64,000 nt of DNA from Streptosporangiaceae bacterium NEAU-GS5 (GTDB lineage Bacteria > Actinomycetota > Actinomycetes > Streptosporangiales > Streptosporangiaceae). Location of the stretch: positions 1-64,000 of the forward strand of contig JAGFNW010000028.1 in assembly GCA_017592665.1 (NCBI GenBank). The letters are read 5' to 3'. A program made the position numbers and the translations under genes. Every line of letters starts with the position of its first letter. Within the stretch, counting starts at the first letter, position 1. The notes below the pieces were generated by a model. It was not told the DNA's origin and ran no database searches. It saw nothing but the letters and a program-made list of their open reading frames with translations. Shown here in pieces: positions 28,846-39,962 of this stretch.

Positions 28846-29766
28846 CTACGGAAGCACTTCGACCCCAGGGGGAAGTGTTCTTTCGCGTGACGAATCGGTA
28901 AGAAACGCGAGGAATGTCGTACGAAACGCCTGCGCCGCCCGGGTCGGTTCCACGTCCTTCCGATGGGCCAGCGCGATCGTCCGGCTCAGCCCTGGGACGA
29001 GGGGCGTGCCGGTCAGTCCCGGCCGCCCGTCGAGGACCATCGACGGGACCACCGCCGCGCCCAATCCGGCCTCGACGAAGCGCAGCACCGCGTCCATCTC
29101 GCCGCCCTCCACGGCGAAGCGCGGCTCGAAGCCGGCCTGGCGGCAGGCGTTGAGCGTGGCCTCACGGAGGTCGTAGCCCCTGCGGAACATCACGAGGGGC
29201 CGCCCGCGAAGATCCTCGACCCGCATCCGCGCCCGCGGCCGCTCGCCCTGGCGCGTGGCCACGACCAGGTTCTCGCGGAGGATCTCCTCGGTGGTGAGCG
29301 CCGGATCGCTGCTCTGCAGCGGCAGGATGATGAGCGCCAGGTCGAGCTGGCCGCGTGCCAGGTCGCGTACGAGGTCGCGGGAGCCGCCCTCCTCCACCAG
29401 CAGCTCCACGCCCGGATAGCCGTGGTGGAAGCGGGCCAGCGCGTCGGCCAGCAGGCCCGCGCAGAGGGATGGGGTCGCGCCGAGCCGGACCCGTCCTTTC
29501 CGCAGCCCCGCGAGCTCGGCCACCTCGCGGCGTGCCGTGTCGGCGTCGGCGAGCATCCGGCGGGCCAGCGGCAGCAGCGCCTCTCCGGCGGGCGTCAGCG
29601 TCACGTTGCCGCGCGCCCGGCTGAACAACGGCGCGCCGAGGTCGGTCTCCAGCGCCCTGATCTGCTTGCTCAAGGACGGCTGGGCCACCCGCATCCGCTC
29701 GGCGGCCTGCGTGAAGTGGCGCGCGTCGGCCACCGCCACGAAGTACGCCAGTTGCTGCAGCTGCAC
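28846..29766 (-). CDS. LysR-family transcriptional regulator
   Basis: 306 residues. The N-terminal winged HTH (MQLQQLAYFVAVADARHFTQAAERMRVAQPSLSKQIRALE, about 1-60) precedes a periplasmic-binding-like effector domain (about 90-295). GTG 29766 is chosen because GGGAGGGG lies just upstream and the homologous sequence begins there; the open frame extends to 29883. It is divergent from sdhCAB, with a T-N11-A palindrome in the 158-bp spacer, so it is the likely regulator of the second succinate dehydrogenase. Confidence 0.9.
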   Translation of the reverse strand: MQLQQLAYFVAVADARHFTQAAERMRVAQPSLSKQIRALETDLGAPLFSRARGNVTLTPAGEALLPLARRMLADADTARREVAELAGLRKGRVRLGATPSLCAGLLADALARFHHGYPGVELLVEEGGSRDLVRDLARGQLDLALIILPLQSSDPALTTEEILRENLVVATRQGERPRARMRVEDLRGRPLVMFRRGYDLREATLNACRQAGFEPRFAVEGGEMDAVLRFVEAGLGAAVVPSMVLDGRPGLTGTPLVPGLSRTIALAHRKDVEPTRAAQAFRTTFLAFLTDSSRERTLPPGVEVLP

Positions 29767-29850
29767 GGCCCCTCCCTGTGTGATCCCTGTGTGAGATTCA
29801 TCGCAGCCGGTCCTGGTCTCGGATTCGGCAATCCCGTGTGGGCAGACGTC

Positions 29851-29865
29851 ATAGCCAACAGCTAT
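29851..29865. promoter_or_regulatory. Candidate LysR-type binding site
   Basis: ATAGC-N5-GCTAT perfect inverted repeat containing the T-N11-A signature of LysR-type recognition sites. It is placed midway between the lysR-like start (29766) and the sdhC start (29925). No experimentally known site is claimed. Confidence 0.5.
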
Positions 29866-29924
29866 CGGAACCACATCTGTCATGACTTGGACGGCACTCT
29901 TCTCGAAACCTACCGTCCGAAGAC

Positions 29925-30640
29925 GTGACAGCGACGATTGACCACGCGCCCGCGTCCGTCCGCAGGTCGCCGGGCTTCCTGCGTTCGTCGAACGGGAAGA
30001 AGGCCGTGATGGCCGTCACCGGGGCGATCCTGGTGCTCTACCTGGTCGCCCACATGCTGGGCAACCTCAAGATCTTCCTCGGCGCCGGCGCCTTCAACGC
30101 GTACGCGGAATGGCTGCGCACGGTCGGCGAGCCCGCGGTGCCCGGCCGTACGGTGCTGACCTTGACGGAGATCGTGCTGACCGTCGCGGTGGTGCTGCAC
30201 ATCTGGTCGGCGGTGGCGCTCGCCCGGCGCGCGGGAAAGGCGCGGCCGGTCAAATACGCGGCCCGGCCGAAGGCTCATGCCAGCCGATATGCGACTCACA
30301 TCATGCGCTACGGCGGTTTGACCATCGCGTTGTTCGTCGTCTGGCACCTGCTCGACCTCACCTTCGGTGTGGTCAACCCCGCCGGCGGCGCGGCCGCGCC
30401 GTACGACCGGGTGGTCGAAAGCTTCGACCTCTCGCGCTGGTACGTCACGCTGTTCTACTTCGTCGCGGTGATCATGGTCGGGCTGCACCTGAGGCACGGG
30501 ATCTGGAGCGCGTTCCAGACGCTCGGAATGACCACGCACCGCACCCGCGGCCGGATCCGGGTCGCGTCGGCCCTGCTGTCGGCCGTTCTCGTGCTGGGTT
30601 TCCTGTCCGTTCCCGTCGCCGTGATGATCGGAGTCGTCAA

Positions 30641-30644
<4 letters not shown>
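29925..30644 (+). CDS. sdhC: Succinate dehydrogenase (Sdh2) cytochrome b subunit
   Basis: 239-residue membrane anchor of the SdhC/FrdC b558 type. Five TM helices are visible: about 28-45 with VAHMLGNLK, 75-95 with VLHIWSAVA, 125-145 with [10 protein letters not shown], 170-190 with [12 protein letters not shown], and 212-235. The histidines named are the expected dihaem ligands of B-type succinate:menaquinone reductases. GTG start; the stop overlaps the sdhA start (GTGA). Confidence 0.92.
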
Positions 30645-32574
<1,930 letters not shown>

Positions 32575-32578
<4 letters not shown>

Positions 32579-33312
32579 AGATCACACTCAAGGTCTGGCG
32601 GCAGAAGGGCCCGTCGGACAAGGGCCGGCTGGTGTCGTACGTCGTGGACGACGTGTCGCCCGACATGTCGTTCCTGGAGATGCTGGACGTCCTCAACGAG
32701 CGGCTGATTCTCACGGGAGACGACCCGGTCGCCTTCGACCACGACTGCCGCGAGGGCATCTGCGGCATGTGCTCCATGGTCATCGACGGCACTCCGCACG
32801 GGCCGCAGCGCGCGACGACCACCTGCCAGCTGCACATGCGGCACTACAAGGACGGCGACACGATCACCATCGAGCCGTGGCGGGCCGCTCCGTTCCCAGT
32901 GGTGAAAGACCTGGTCGTCGACCGGTCGGCGTTCGACCGGATCATCCAGGCCGGCGGCTTCATCTCGGTGCCGGCCGGGTCGGCGCCGGACGCGCACTCG
33001 ATGCCGGTGGCGAAGAACGACGCCGACGACGCGTTCGACGCGGCCACCTGCATCGGCTGCGGCGCCTGCGTGGCCGCCTGCCCGAACGGCTCGGCCGCGC
33101 TGTTCACCGGCGCCAAGATCACCCACTTGGGGCTGCTGCCGCAGGGCCAGCCGGAGCGGATGGCGCGCGCCAAGGCCATGGTCGAGCAGATGGACGCCGA
33201 AGGCTTCGGCGGCTGCACGAACACCGGCGAATGCGTCGCGGTCTGCCCCAAGGGCATCTCCCTCGACGTCATCGGGCGGATGAACGCCGACTTCCTCAAG
33301 TCGTCGAAGTAG
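32575..33312 (+). CDS. sdhB: Succinate dehydrogenase (Sdh2) iron-sulfur subunit
   Basis: 245-residue subunit carrying three Fe-S clusters: [15 protein letters not shown]...C ([2Fe-2S]), [12 protein letters not shown] ([4Fe-4S]) and [15 protein letters not shown] ([3Fe-4S]-type). GTG 32575 overlaps the sdhA stop by 4 bp. With SdhC and SdhA it makes a B-type succinate:menaquinone oxidoreductase, which can in principle also run as fumarate reductase. Confidence 0.94.
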
Positions 33313-33318
33313 ACGGGG

Positions 33319-33345
33319 TTATCCACAGGACGCGGGTTATCCACA
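33319..33345 (+). promoter_or_regulatory. Two DnaA-box-like TTATCCACA repeats
   Basis: Two copies of TTATCCACA (33319-33327 and 33337-33345), in the same orientation with start points 18 bp apart, directly after the sdhB stop. Each sits in a GGTTATCCACAG context. The 9-mer is the classical high-affinity DnaA box. Whether DnaA binds here is untested; no origin genes are nearby. Confidence 0.6.
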
Positions 33346-33466
33346 GAAGGTTGCTGGCGGTCATTGGGCGATGACGAAGAGTGCCATCGTTGGGCGTCGT
33401 CGCTGAGTTGTGGCTGAGCCGTTGCTGGGCCGCCGCTGAGCCGTCCGCAGGCAGGAGGCCGCCCTG

Positions 33467-34297
33467 ATGACCCGACAGACTCTGACGCTGGGCATGCCCG
33501 CTCGAGTGAGCGTGCTTTATGTGGTGGCCGCGCCCGAGGGGCCGCCGCCTCCCGCCGCGGTCACCGAGCTCGCCGACGCGCTTCCCGATGGCGTCGAGCT
33601 CGAGGTGACGGAGCTGACGGCCGGCCATCCTGCGATGGCGGCCGCGGTTCGCGTGCTGTCCTGCCCCGACTGCTCGCCCGATCTCGATCCGCTGGTGCCG
33701 ATGCTGATCGACGCCACGGGCGGGCATCTCGCGGTCCGCTGCAGCGCCTCACCGGGCTGGCCGCCGCACCATCTGACCTGGGCCGCGCTCGCCACCGACC
33801 AGATCGCCCGGCTGACCGGGGGGATTCGGCTCGACCCCGGCGTGCCCTGTCTCCTGCCCGATCCGTGGCGGCCGGCGCCCCTCACCACGCCGGAGGCGTT
33901 CGCCGTGTCCGAGTGGGTGACGGTCGGCACGAGCCGCGAAGAGGCGGGCCGGGTCGGCATGCACACCACCGGGCTCACCGCCTTCGGCCTCCCGGAGCTG
34001 CTGGTGCGCCGATTGCGGCCGGACGACGTGCACGGCTGGTGGCATCTGTTCCGCGCCCTGTCAGACTCGCTTGTCCGGCGCACGTTCGACCTCGACCGTG
34101 GCATTGAGAGCGGGCCGACGCTACAGCTGGCTTCGGAGCCGGTGGTCGCGATCCCAGGTCTGCCGCCCATCGAGGTCGAAGTGCGGCTGCGGCATCTGCG
34201 GCGCGACGGCCTGCTCGGCGTGATCGCCCCTCGAGGTTACGAGGGGCGCGAGATGTCCTGGCGCTCCTCGGTCGCGTCGTCGATATGCGGCTCCTGA
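33467..34297 (+). CDS. Conserved hypothetical protein
   Basis: 276 residues, soluble, not recognised. It contains VLSCPDCSPDLDPLVPMLIDATGGHLAVRC (two Cys-x2-Cys-like residues near 65-68) and a C-terminal half with a conserved-looking WWHLFRALSDSLVRRTFDLDRG stretch. A mid-protein AVSEWVTVGTSREEAGRVGMHTTGLTAFGLPEL segment suggests an alpha/beta domain. ATG follows AGGAGG. The last 61 bp overlap the 3' end of the convergent MFS gene. Confidence 0.6.
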   Translation: MTRQTLTLGMPARVSVLYVVAAPEGPPPPAAVTELADALPDGVELEVTELTAGHPAMAAAVRVLSCPDCSPDLDPLVPMLIDATGGHLAVRCSASPGWPPHHLTWAALATDQIARLTGGIRLDPGVPCLLPDPWRPAPLTTPEAFAVSEWVTVGTSREEAGRVGMHTTGLTAFGLPELLVRRLRPDDVHGWWHLFRALSDSLVRRTFDLDRGIESGPTLQLASEPVVAIPGLPPIEVEVRLRHLRRDGLLGVIAPRGYEGREMSWRSSVASSICGS

Positions 34298-35481
34298 CCG
34301 CGGGGGATTCGGGCCACCGGGGTGAAGCAGGCGATCACCGGGATGGCCAGGTAGGCCGCGCCCACGAGCAGGCAGGTCGTCCGTATGCCGAGATTCCCGG
34401 CGAGCCCGGTGACCACGGCCGCTCCCACCGGCCCGAGCGAGAAGTGGATGGTCCAGAACGCGGAGGTCACCCGCCCCAGCAGGTGGGCGGGCGTGATCTG
34501 CTGGCGCAGCGACATGGAGCAGATCCCGCCCACGGTGATCCCGAAGCTGAAGCCGGCCGCCACGATCCCGGCCAGGATCGCGTTCTGGGTCAGGCCGAGC
34601 GCCATGATCAGCACCGCGATGAGCACCTGCGAGCCGATCCACGCCCGGCTGAAGCCGAGCCGGGCGCGCAGCGGTCCCACGAGCGCGCCACCCGCGATGG
34701 TGCCCGCCGCGGCCGCCGTGAGCACATAGCCCACCACCTGGCCGCCCTGCTGCAGATCGTGCCTGACGTGGAAGATCAGAATGTCGGTCAGGCCCAGGCT
34801 GAGGAAGATCACCGGGGTGAGCAGGAAGGTCATGGTCCGCAGCACCGGCTGCGCCCACAGGAATCGGGCGCCCTCGAGGAAGTCGGCCAGCGCCCCGGAC
34901 GAGGGCGCCCGCTCGGTCCTGGGGATCCGCAGAACGCAGAGCGCCAGCCCCGCCACGCCGAAGCTGATCGAGTCGACCGCGATGGCCGCCGACGGGCCGA
35001 ACCGCCCCGCCACGAGGCCGGCGAGCACCGGCCCGAGCACCGAGGCCAGCGCGTAGGTCGCCTCCATCCGGCCGTTGGCCCGCGTCATGTCGGCCTTGCC
35101 GACCAGCCCCGCCACCACGGCCACGTACGCGATCTGGAACAGCATGCCGAAACCCGCGCTGAGCGCGGTCACCGCGTAGAGCAGCCACAGCTTCGGCCCG
35201 AGGAGGGGCACCAGCCCGAGCAGCGCGAACCGCGCGACGTTGCAGCCCACCATGAGCCACCGGCGGTCCATCCGATCCACGATCATGCCGCCGACGAGCC
35301 CCGTCACGAGCGAGCCCGCCGTGCCCACGCCGGTGAGCAGTCCCATCTGCGCGACCGATCCGGTGGCCGCGAGGATCAGCAGCGGCATCGCCACCAAAGT
35401 GAACGAGCTGCCGACGACCGACACCACCTCGGTCGCCCACAGGACTCCCAACCCCCGCCGCACCCGGACAACGTATGTCAT
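34237..35481 (-). CDS. MFS transporter (enterobactin/macrolide exporter type)
   Basis: 414-residue major facilitator with 12 predicted TM helices. It begins RRGLGVLWATEVVSVVGSSFTLVAMPLLIL, with the loop 2-3 motif GGMIVDRMDRRWLMVGCN typical of the MefA/EntS drug-exporter branch. A charged tail ends IDDATEERQD. ATG 35481 is chosen because the conserved first helix follows at once; the frame stays open far upstream without meaning. Divergent from the ABC exporter pair across 81 bp. Substrate unknown. Confidence 0.88.
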   Translation of the reverse strand: MTYVVRVRRGLGVLWATEVVSVVGSSFTLVAMPLLILAATGSVAQMGLLTGVGTAGSLVTGLVGGMIVDRMDRRWLMVGCNVARFALLGLVPLLGPKLWLLYAVTALSAGFGMLFQIAYVAVVAGLVGKADMTRANGRMEATYALASVLGPVLAGLVAGRFGPSAAIAVDSISFGVAGLALCVLRIPRTERAPSSGALADFLEGARFLWAQPVLRTMTFLLTPVIFLSLGLTDILIFHVRHDLQQGGQVVGYVLTAAAAGTIAGGALVGPLRARLGFSRAWIGSQVLIAVLIMALGLTQNAILAGIVAAGFSFGITVGGICSMSLRQQITPAHLLGRVTSAFWTIHFSLGPVGAAVVTGLAGNLGIRTTCLLVGAAYLAIPVIACFTPVARIPRGQEPHIDDATEERQDISRPS

Positions 35482-35562
35482 CCCGGAGGATTTCCTGCAC
35501 AGTCCCCGCGGCGAGAAAATGATTTGCCGTGTGACCAGGGAATTTGCCAGCCTAGTACGGTT

Positions 35563-37761
35563 ATGCGCTCTCTCCCCGTCGCCGACCCAGGCACCCCCGA
35601 CGCCCGCAGCCCGTTCCGGTATCTGTGGTGGGTGGCGCGCGTCCAGGCCGCGCCTCTGTTCATCGGCATCGGATTCGCCATCCTCTGGTGGCTCGGGCAG
35701 GCGCTGGTCCCGGCCGCGCTCGGCAAGGCGGTCGACGCGCTCGCCGGGTCCGACACGGCCGCTCTGACCCGCTGGTCGGCCGTGGTCTTCGCGCTCGGGG
35801 TCGTACAGGCGATCGCCGGCGTCATGCGGCACCGGTTCGCCGTCTTCGTCTGGCTCGGCGCGGCCTACCGCACCGTCCAGGTCACCGTCCGGCAGGCCAC
35901 CCGGCTCGGCGCGACCCTCCCCAAGCGCCTGTCCACGGGTGAGGTCGTGAGCGTCGGCAACTCCGACATCGCGCACATCGGCAACGCGATGGACATCCTT
36001 CTCCGCGGCACCGGGGCCGTCGTCGCGATCGCCACCGTGACCGTCATCCTCATCACCACCTCGCTGCCCCTCGGCCTGATGGTCCTCATCGGCGTCCCCC
36101 TCATGGCCGCCGCCGTCGGCCCGCTGCTCCGCCCCCTCCACCGCCGTCAGCACGCCCAGCGCGACCTCCAGGGCGAGCTGGCCACCCGGGCCTCCGACAT
36201 CGTGGCCGGCCTCCGCGTCCTGCGCGGCATCGGCGGCGAGCAGGTCTTCGCCGACCGCTACCGCGAGGAGTCCCAGCGCGTCCGCCGCGCCGGCGTCCGC
36301 GTCTCCTCCGTCGAATCCCTTCTCGAAGGCGCCCAGGTCCTCCTGCCCGGCATCCTCATCGCCGGCGTCACCTGGCTCGGCGCCCACTTCGCCCTCGACG
36401 GCCAAATCACCGCCGGCCAGCTCGTGGCCTTCTACAGCTACGCCGTCTTCCTCATCGCCCCCCTCCGCACCCTCACCGAAGCCGCCGACAAACTCACCAA
36501 AGGCCACGTAGCCGCCCGCCGCGTCTGCCGCGTCCTCTCCCTCACCCCCGAAATCTTCCCCACCCCCACCGCGGCGCTCGCCACCCCCACCCTCCCCACC
36601 GCAGCCACCTCCACCCACCCCACCGCAGTGACCCCCACCACGGCCGCACCCGTCCCCACCCTCCCCACCGCAGTGACCCCCACCACGGCCGCACCCATCC
36701 CCACCGAGGCCACGCCCGTCCCTACCTCCGCGAGTGCCGGCCCCACCGCTGCGCTGGCCACCCCCGCCCCCGCCACCGAGGCCACGGCCGCACCCATCCC
36801 CACCGAGGCCACGCCCGTCCCTACCTCCGCGAGTGCCGCCCCCACCGCGGCGCTCGCCACCCCCACCGCGGCCACCCCCACCGAGGCCACGGCCGCACCC
36901 ATCCCCACCTCCGCGAGTGCCGCCCCCATGACGCCCGCGGCCGTAAACATCGAGACCTACGCACCCGGCGCCGGCGACCTCGTCGATGTCGCTTCCGGCG
37001 TGGCGGTGCGACCAGGCCGGTTCACGGCACTCGCCACAGCCGTGCCCGAAGAGGCGGCGGCCATCACCGACCGGCTCGGCCGCTACGCCGAGGGCGACGT
37101 GACCCTCGACGGGCGTCAGCTGTCCACCATGTTCCTCACGGACCTGCGCAGCCGCGTGCTCGTGGCCGACAACGCCGCCAAGCTCTTCACCGGCCGTCTC
37201 CGCGACACCCTCGACGTACGAGGCCGCGAATCCGAGACCGCCGGGCACCAGGGCACTGCGGCCGGCGACCGGGCAGGGAGCGAGACAGGCGAGACAGGGG
37301 ACAGTGAGACAGGGGACAGCGAGACAAGGGACAAAAGGGGCATCGAGGAAGTCGAGACAGCCATCGCGGATGCGCTCTATGCGGCATGCGCCGACGACAT
37401 CGTGGCTGCGTTGCCGGGCGGGCTTGACGCGCATGTGGCGGAATCAGGCCGCGAGTTCTCCGGCGGCCAGCAGCAGCGGCTGCGGCTGGTCCGGGCGCTC
37501 GTCGCCGACCCCGACATCCTCATCCTCGTCGAGCCGACCAGCGCGGTCGACGCCCACACCGAGGCGCGGATCGCCGAACGGCTGGCCAAGGCCCGCGCCG
37601 GCCGGACCACGCTCGTCTGCACGACCAGCCCCCTGGTCCTCGACCACGCCGACCACGTGCTCTACGTCGAAGACGGCGTCGTCCGCGCCGAGGGCACCCA
37701 CCGTGAGCTGCTGACCGCCGAGCCCGGCTATCGATCGACCGTGACCCGAGGGGAGGACTGA
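35563..37761 (+). CDS. ABC exporter half-transporter with degenerate nucleotide site
   Basis: 732 residues. The N-terminal type IV exporter TM domain (about 15-325) is followed by a ~125-residue Thr/Pro/Ala repeat insert (about 332-459), then the NBD (to 732). The signature FSGGQQQRLRLVRAL (about 631) is intact. Walker A is absent (RPGRFTALATAV), the Q-loop Gln is missing, Walker B reads LILVEPTSAVD with Val for Asp, and the switch His is lost (CTTSPL). A second Gly/Ser/Thr/Asp insert (SETGETGDSETGDSE) interrupts the NBD. It must work with the next gene, 3 bp downstream. Confidence 0.87.
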   Translation: MRSLPVADPGTPDARSPFRYLWWVARVQAAPLFIGIGFAILWWLGQALVPAALGKAVDALAGSDTAALTRWSAVVFALGVVQAIAGVMRHRFAVFVWLGAAYRTVQVTVRQATRLGATLPKRLSTGEVVSVGNSDIAHIGNAMDILLRGTGAVVAIATVTVILITTSLPLGLMVLIGVPLMAAAVGPLLRPLHRRQHAQRDLQGELATRASDIVAGLRVLRGIGGEQVFADRYREESQRVRRAGVRVSSVESLLEGAQVLLPGILIAGVTWLGAHFALDGQITAGQLVAFYSYAVFLIAPLRTLTEAADKLTKGHVAARRVCRVLSLTPEIFPTPTAALATPTLPTAATSTHPTAVTPTTAAPVPTLPTAVTPTTAAPIPTEATPVPTSASAGPTAALATPAPATEATAAPIPTEATPVPTSASAAPTAALATPTAATPTEATAAPIPTSASAAPMTPAAVNIETYAPGAGDLVDVASGVAVRPGRFTALATAVPEEAAAITDRLGRYAEGDVTLDGRQLSTMFLTDLRSRVLVADNAAKLFTGRLRDTLDVRGRESETAGHQGTAAGDRAGSETGETGDSETGDSETRDKRGIEEVETAIADALYAACADDIVAALPGGLDAHVAESGREFSGGQQQRLRLVRALVADPDILILVEPTSAVDAHTEARIAERLAKARAGRTTLVCTTSPLVLDHADHVLYVEDGVVRAEGTHRELLTAEPGYRSTVTRGED
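36565..36928 (+). repeat. Degenerate tandem repeats encoding a Pro/Thr/Ala insert
   Basis: Repeated blocks such as ACCCCCACCACGGCCGCACC and CCTACCTCCGCGAGTGCCG recur several times within the ABC exporter gene. They encode PTEATPVPTSASA- and AVTPTTAAP-type repeats between TM domain and NBD. In frame throughout and extremely C-rich. Confidence 0.8.
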
Positions 37762-37764
37762 GCC

Positions 37765-39489
37765 GTGTCCAAGCAGATTCTGCCGGTCGCCGACGAGGCG
37801 CAGGTGCGCGCCTACGCACGCCGTCTCACCCTGAAGTATCCAAGGCAGCTGGGGCTGGCCCTCGGCCTCCACGCGCTCGCCGCGATCGCAGGCCTGGCCG
37901 CGCCGCGGCTGCTGGGCGAACTCGTCCAGTCCGTCGCCAACGGCATGTCCAGCACGAGCGTCGACACCGTCGTCCTCGCCATCGCCGGGTTCGTGGTCCT
38001 GCAGGCCGTGCTGATCAGGTTCGCCGTTTATGCCTCGTCCTCGCTCGGTGAGCGCGTCCTCGCCGAGTTGCGTGAGGAGTTCGTCGACCGGGTTCTCGGG
38101 CTTCCGCTGTCCACAGTGGAGCGTGCGGGCTCGGGCGACCTGATCACACGAACGTCCCGCGACGTCGATGCGCTGTCCCGGACCGTGCGTCAGGCCGTGC
38201 CGGAGACGCTGATCGCCGTCGTCAGCGGGGCCTTCGTCGTCGGCGCGCTGGTCCTGGTCGGGCCGCTGATGGCGCTTCCGGCGCTGCTTGCCGTACCGAT
38301 CATTTGGATCTCCACCCGCTGGTATCTCAAACGCGCCCGAGACGGCTATCTCCGAGAGAACGCCGCGTACGCGGAGATAACCGAGGGTCTTGCCGAAACC
38401 GTCGACGGCGCGCGGACGGTCGAGGCGCTGGGCCTGCAGGAGAGCCGCCATGCACGCACCGACACCGACATCGCCCGCTCCTACGCCGCCGAGCGCTACA
38501 CGCTCAGCCTGCGCATGATCTGGTTTCCCACGGTCGAGGTCGGCTACATCATCCCGGTCGTGTCCACGCTGCTCATCGGCGGCCTGTTCCTCGCCAACGG
38601 CTGGGTTTCTCTGGCTCAGGTCACCGCTGCCACGCTCTACGTGCAGCAGCTGCTCGATCCGCTCGACCGGCTGCTGTCCTGGGTGGACGAGCTGCAGGTC
38701 GGCGGGGCGTCCATGGCGCGGCTTCTCGGCGTCTCCAACGTTCCCGACGATCGCACCGTCGGCGAGGCCAGCCCCGATGGTGAAGAGCTGGTCGCATCCG
38801 AGGTCCGGTACGCCTACCGGGAGGGGCACGACGTTCTGCACGGCATCGACCTCGATGTGCGGCCGGGGGAGCGGATCGCCATGGTGGGCCCGTCGGGAGC
38901 GGGCAAGTCGACTCTCGGCCGCCTCCTGGCCGGCATCCACGGCCCCCGTTCCGGCTCGGTCACCGTAGGCGGAGCCTCGCTCGTCGAGTTGCCCCTCGAC
39001 GAGCTGCGAGGCCATGTCGCGCTGGTCACCCAGGAGCATCATGTCTTCCGCGGCAGCCTCCGTGACAACCTGCTCATCGCCCGCCCCGACGCGACCGACG
39101 ATCAGGTACGGCATGCCCTCGACGCAGTGGACTGGGTGTCCGACATGAGCCTCGACACGGTCGTCGGCTCGGGCGGTGCCGCTGTTTCGCCTGCCGAAGC
39201 ACAGCAGATCGCGCTGGCGCGGTTGGTTCTGGCCGACCCGCACACGCTTGTCCTCGACGAGGCGACCTCGCTGATCGACCCGCGCGCCGCCCGCCACCTG
39301 GAACGCTCGCTGGCCGCTGTCCTCGACGGCCGCACCGTCATCGCCATCGCGCACCGCCTCTACACGGCACACGACGCCGACCGCGTCGCCGTCGTCGAAG
39401 ACGGCCAGATCACCGAGCTCGGCTCCCACGCCGAGCTCATCGCCGCCCGCGGCCCCTACGCCGCCCTCTGGACCAGTTGGCAAGGCTAG
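37765..39489 (+). CDS. ABC exporter half-transporter with intact Walker motifs
   Basis: 574 residues. The exporter TM domain (about 25-330) is followed by an NBD with Walker A GPSGAGKST (about 375), Q-loop ALVTQEHHVFRG, Walker B HTLVLDEATSL and switch His in VIAIAHRLYT. The signature is degenerate (VSPAEAQQ instead of LSGGQ). Its motifs complement those of the upstream partner, so a heterodimer would have a single competent ATP site. GTG 37765 starts 3 bp after the partner's stop. Substrate unknown; lipid or peptide/drug export is typical. Confidence 0.9.
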   Translation: MSKQILPVADEAQVRAYARRLTLKYPRQLGLALGLHALAAIAGLAAPRLLGELVQSVANGMSSTSVDTVVLAIAGFVVLQAVLIRFAVYASSSLGERVLAELREEFVDRVLGLPLSTVERAGSGDLITRTSRDVDALSRTVRQAVPETLIAVVSGAFVVGALVLVGPLMALPALLAVPIIWISTRWYLKRARDGYLRENAAYAEITEGLAETVDGARTVEALGLQESRHARTDTDIARSYAAERYTLSLRMIWFPTVEVGYIIPVVSTLLIGGLFLANGWVSLAQVTAATLYVQQLLDPLDRLLSWVDELQVGGASMARLLGVSNVPDDRTVGEASPDGEELVASEVRYAYREGHDVLHGIDLDVRPGERIAMVGPSGAGKSTLGRLLAGIHGPRSGSVTVGGASLVELPLDELRGHVALVTQEHHVFRGSLRDNLLIARPDATDDQVRHALDAVDWVSDMSLDTVVGSGGAAVSPAEAQQIALARLVLADPHTLVLDEATSLIDPRAARHLERSLAAVLDGRTVIAIAHRLYTAHDADRVAVVEDGQITELGSHAELIAARGPYAALWTSWQG

Positions 39490-39915
39490 CGCCCCCTAAT
39501 TACCCGGCCCCCCATCATCTGGCCCCCATCACCCGGCCCCCATCGCTCCTCCTCTCATGCCGTCCCATGCCGCCGTCCCACTTGCAAAGCGCAAACCGGG
39601 CGGGGCAGCGGGGGGCGGGTGCTGGGAGCGGGTGCTGGAGCTGGCCGGGTGCCCCCGGGGTGCGCGCGCCGCGCGGTGGGCGGCGGGGATGCAGTGCGCC
39701 GCAATGCATTGCAGTGCGTCGGGATGCGCCGGGGTGCGCCGAGGTGCGCCGAGGTGTGTCAGGGTGCTTGCAGTGATTCACACGCCCCGTTCCCGGGTGT
39801 GTGGATCACACTTGTCGTCCGTGTGACACACGGAGAGCGTTTGCCTGGGCCTGAAAATGTGCACAGGGACGACCAGTGTGATCGCGACCTGCCGGTGAGG
39901 CGATGCCCCGTCCCT

Positions 39916-39959
39916 CGCGCTGATCGCGCGCTGATCGCGCGCTGATCGCGCGCTGATCG
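39916..39959 (+). repeat. 4 x 11-bp tandem repeat
   Basis: Four exact copies of CGCGCTGATCG (39916-39926, 39927-39937, 39938-39948, 39949-39959) in non-coding DNA. Each contains TGATCG and the GATC tetramer. Confidence 0.9.
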
Positions 39960-39962
39960 CGC

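Noticed and set aside
33319-33345. Chromosomal origin of replication
   Set aside because: Only two DnaA boxes and no dnaA, dnaN, rpmH or gyr genes nearby; treated as an isolated candidate DnaA site.
34285-35562. 426-codon N-terminal extension of the ABC exporter frame
   Set aside because: It is antisense to the MFS gene and lacks TM or domain features; ATG 35563 starts the TM domain.
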